A stretch of DNA of 64,000 bases from Celeribacter marinus (lineage in GTDB: Bacteria > Pseudomonadota > Alphaproteobacteria > Rhodobacterales > Rhodobacteraceae): the NCBI RefSeq assembly GCF_001308265.1, contig NZ_CP012023.1:1812932-1876931 (forward strand), given 5' to 3'. Within the stretch, counting starts at the first letter, position 1. Each line of letters starts with the position of its first letter. Shown here piece after piece: positions 63,952-64,000 of this stretch. The translations under genes were made by a program, and so were the position numbers. The notes below the pieces were generated by a model that was not told the DNA's origin, searched no databases, and saw nothing but the letters and a program-made list of their open reading frames with translations.

Positions 63952-63983
63952 AAAAGAAAAGAGCGACGCCGAAGCGCCGCTCT
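63952..63983 (-). terminator. Terminator of a minus-strand gene beyond the window
   Basis: A 10-bp stem (63960-63969 with 63974-63983, one G-T pair) with a cgaa loop is followed in the minus direction by TTTTCTTTT. It must serve a gene whose stop lies to the right, at or beyond the end of the window. Confidence 0.7.
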
Positions 63984-64000
63984 CTCATTCAAACTGACTA

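Larger units (their letters stand above)
59511..64000. mobile_element. Foreign segment: prophage-like or other integrated element (right end outside window)
   Basis: From the porin 5' end onward the DNA has lower GC and frequent TGT/TGC, GCA, AGT and TTG codons, unlike the rest. It holds a full tyrosine integrase next to the left join, a leftward string of five small genes, a gene-poor stretch, a second short tyrosine recombinase with a coupled 57-codon frame, and a small lipoprotein gene. No structural phage gene is visible. A chimeric join is an alternative explanation; GGATCC lies exactly where porin similarity ends (59505-59510). Confidence 0.7.

Overview
The window reads as chromosomal DNA of a marine alphaproteobacterium of the Rhodobacteraceae (Roseobacter group). 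Support comes from the petP-petR regulatory pair, the Rieske/cytochrome b/cytochrome c1 operon, a CcrM-type GANTC methyltransferase, the compact ispA-dxs operon, DUF4170, DUF2125 and DUF3576 proteins of alphaproteobacterial type, and a roseobacter-type porin. Most of it is dense housekeeping sequence with many start/stop overlaps.

Layout. 1-6.5 kb: 3' end of gltB, mtgA, a GST, queG, a DMT exporter and a small membrane protein. 6.5-8.8 kb: ilvE divergent from petP-petR. 8.9-16.9 kb: xseB-ispA-dxs, an NAD-dependent epimerase-like protein, amn, an HU protein, a second DMT exporter and aroC. 17-20.4 kb: a TPP riboswitch in front of thiBPQ. 20.4-26.1 kb: petABC, a GST, mtaB and dapF. 26.2-29.8 kb: tRNA-Lys, ilvD, a GntR-like LacI-family regulator with a matching operator, an orphan terminator and tRNA-Arg(CCT).

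29.8-33.6 kb is a decayed integrative element downstream of tRNA-Arg. It holds a replication-type gene, a virB2-virB3-virB4-lipoprotein-virB5 block with three lesions, and the 3' end of a tyrosine integrase that stops 15 bases before a copy of the tRNA anticodon-arm core. 33.7-35.8 kb is a DeoR-TpiA-RpiB module like the tetrulose-phosphate isomerase genes of erythritol catabolism. 35.8-39.6 kb has an unusual membrane-anchored winged-helix protein, two small exported proteins, rnhB and ccrM, whose promoter region carries three GANTC sites. 39.6-58.3 kb has alkB, mutY, a DciA-like protein, a DsbA-type protein, lpxK-waaA-DUF4170, an opposed gpgP-gpgS compatible-solute pair, an IMPase, pmbA, DUF2125, an enoyl-CoA hydratase, a flavoprotein, and DUF3576, leuS, lptE and holA.

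From about 59.51 kb to the window end the style changes abruptly: lower GC, different codon choice, two tyrosine recombinases, and strings of very small genes with ATGA overlaps. This looks like prophage or another integrated element. The join falls inside the signal-peptide region of the porin gene, which has lost its normal start context. A chimeric assembly or cloning join cannot be excluded from sequence alone. No CRISPR array, rRNA gene or complete insertion sequence was seen.
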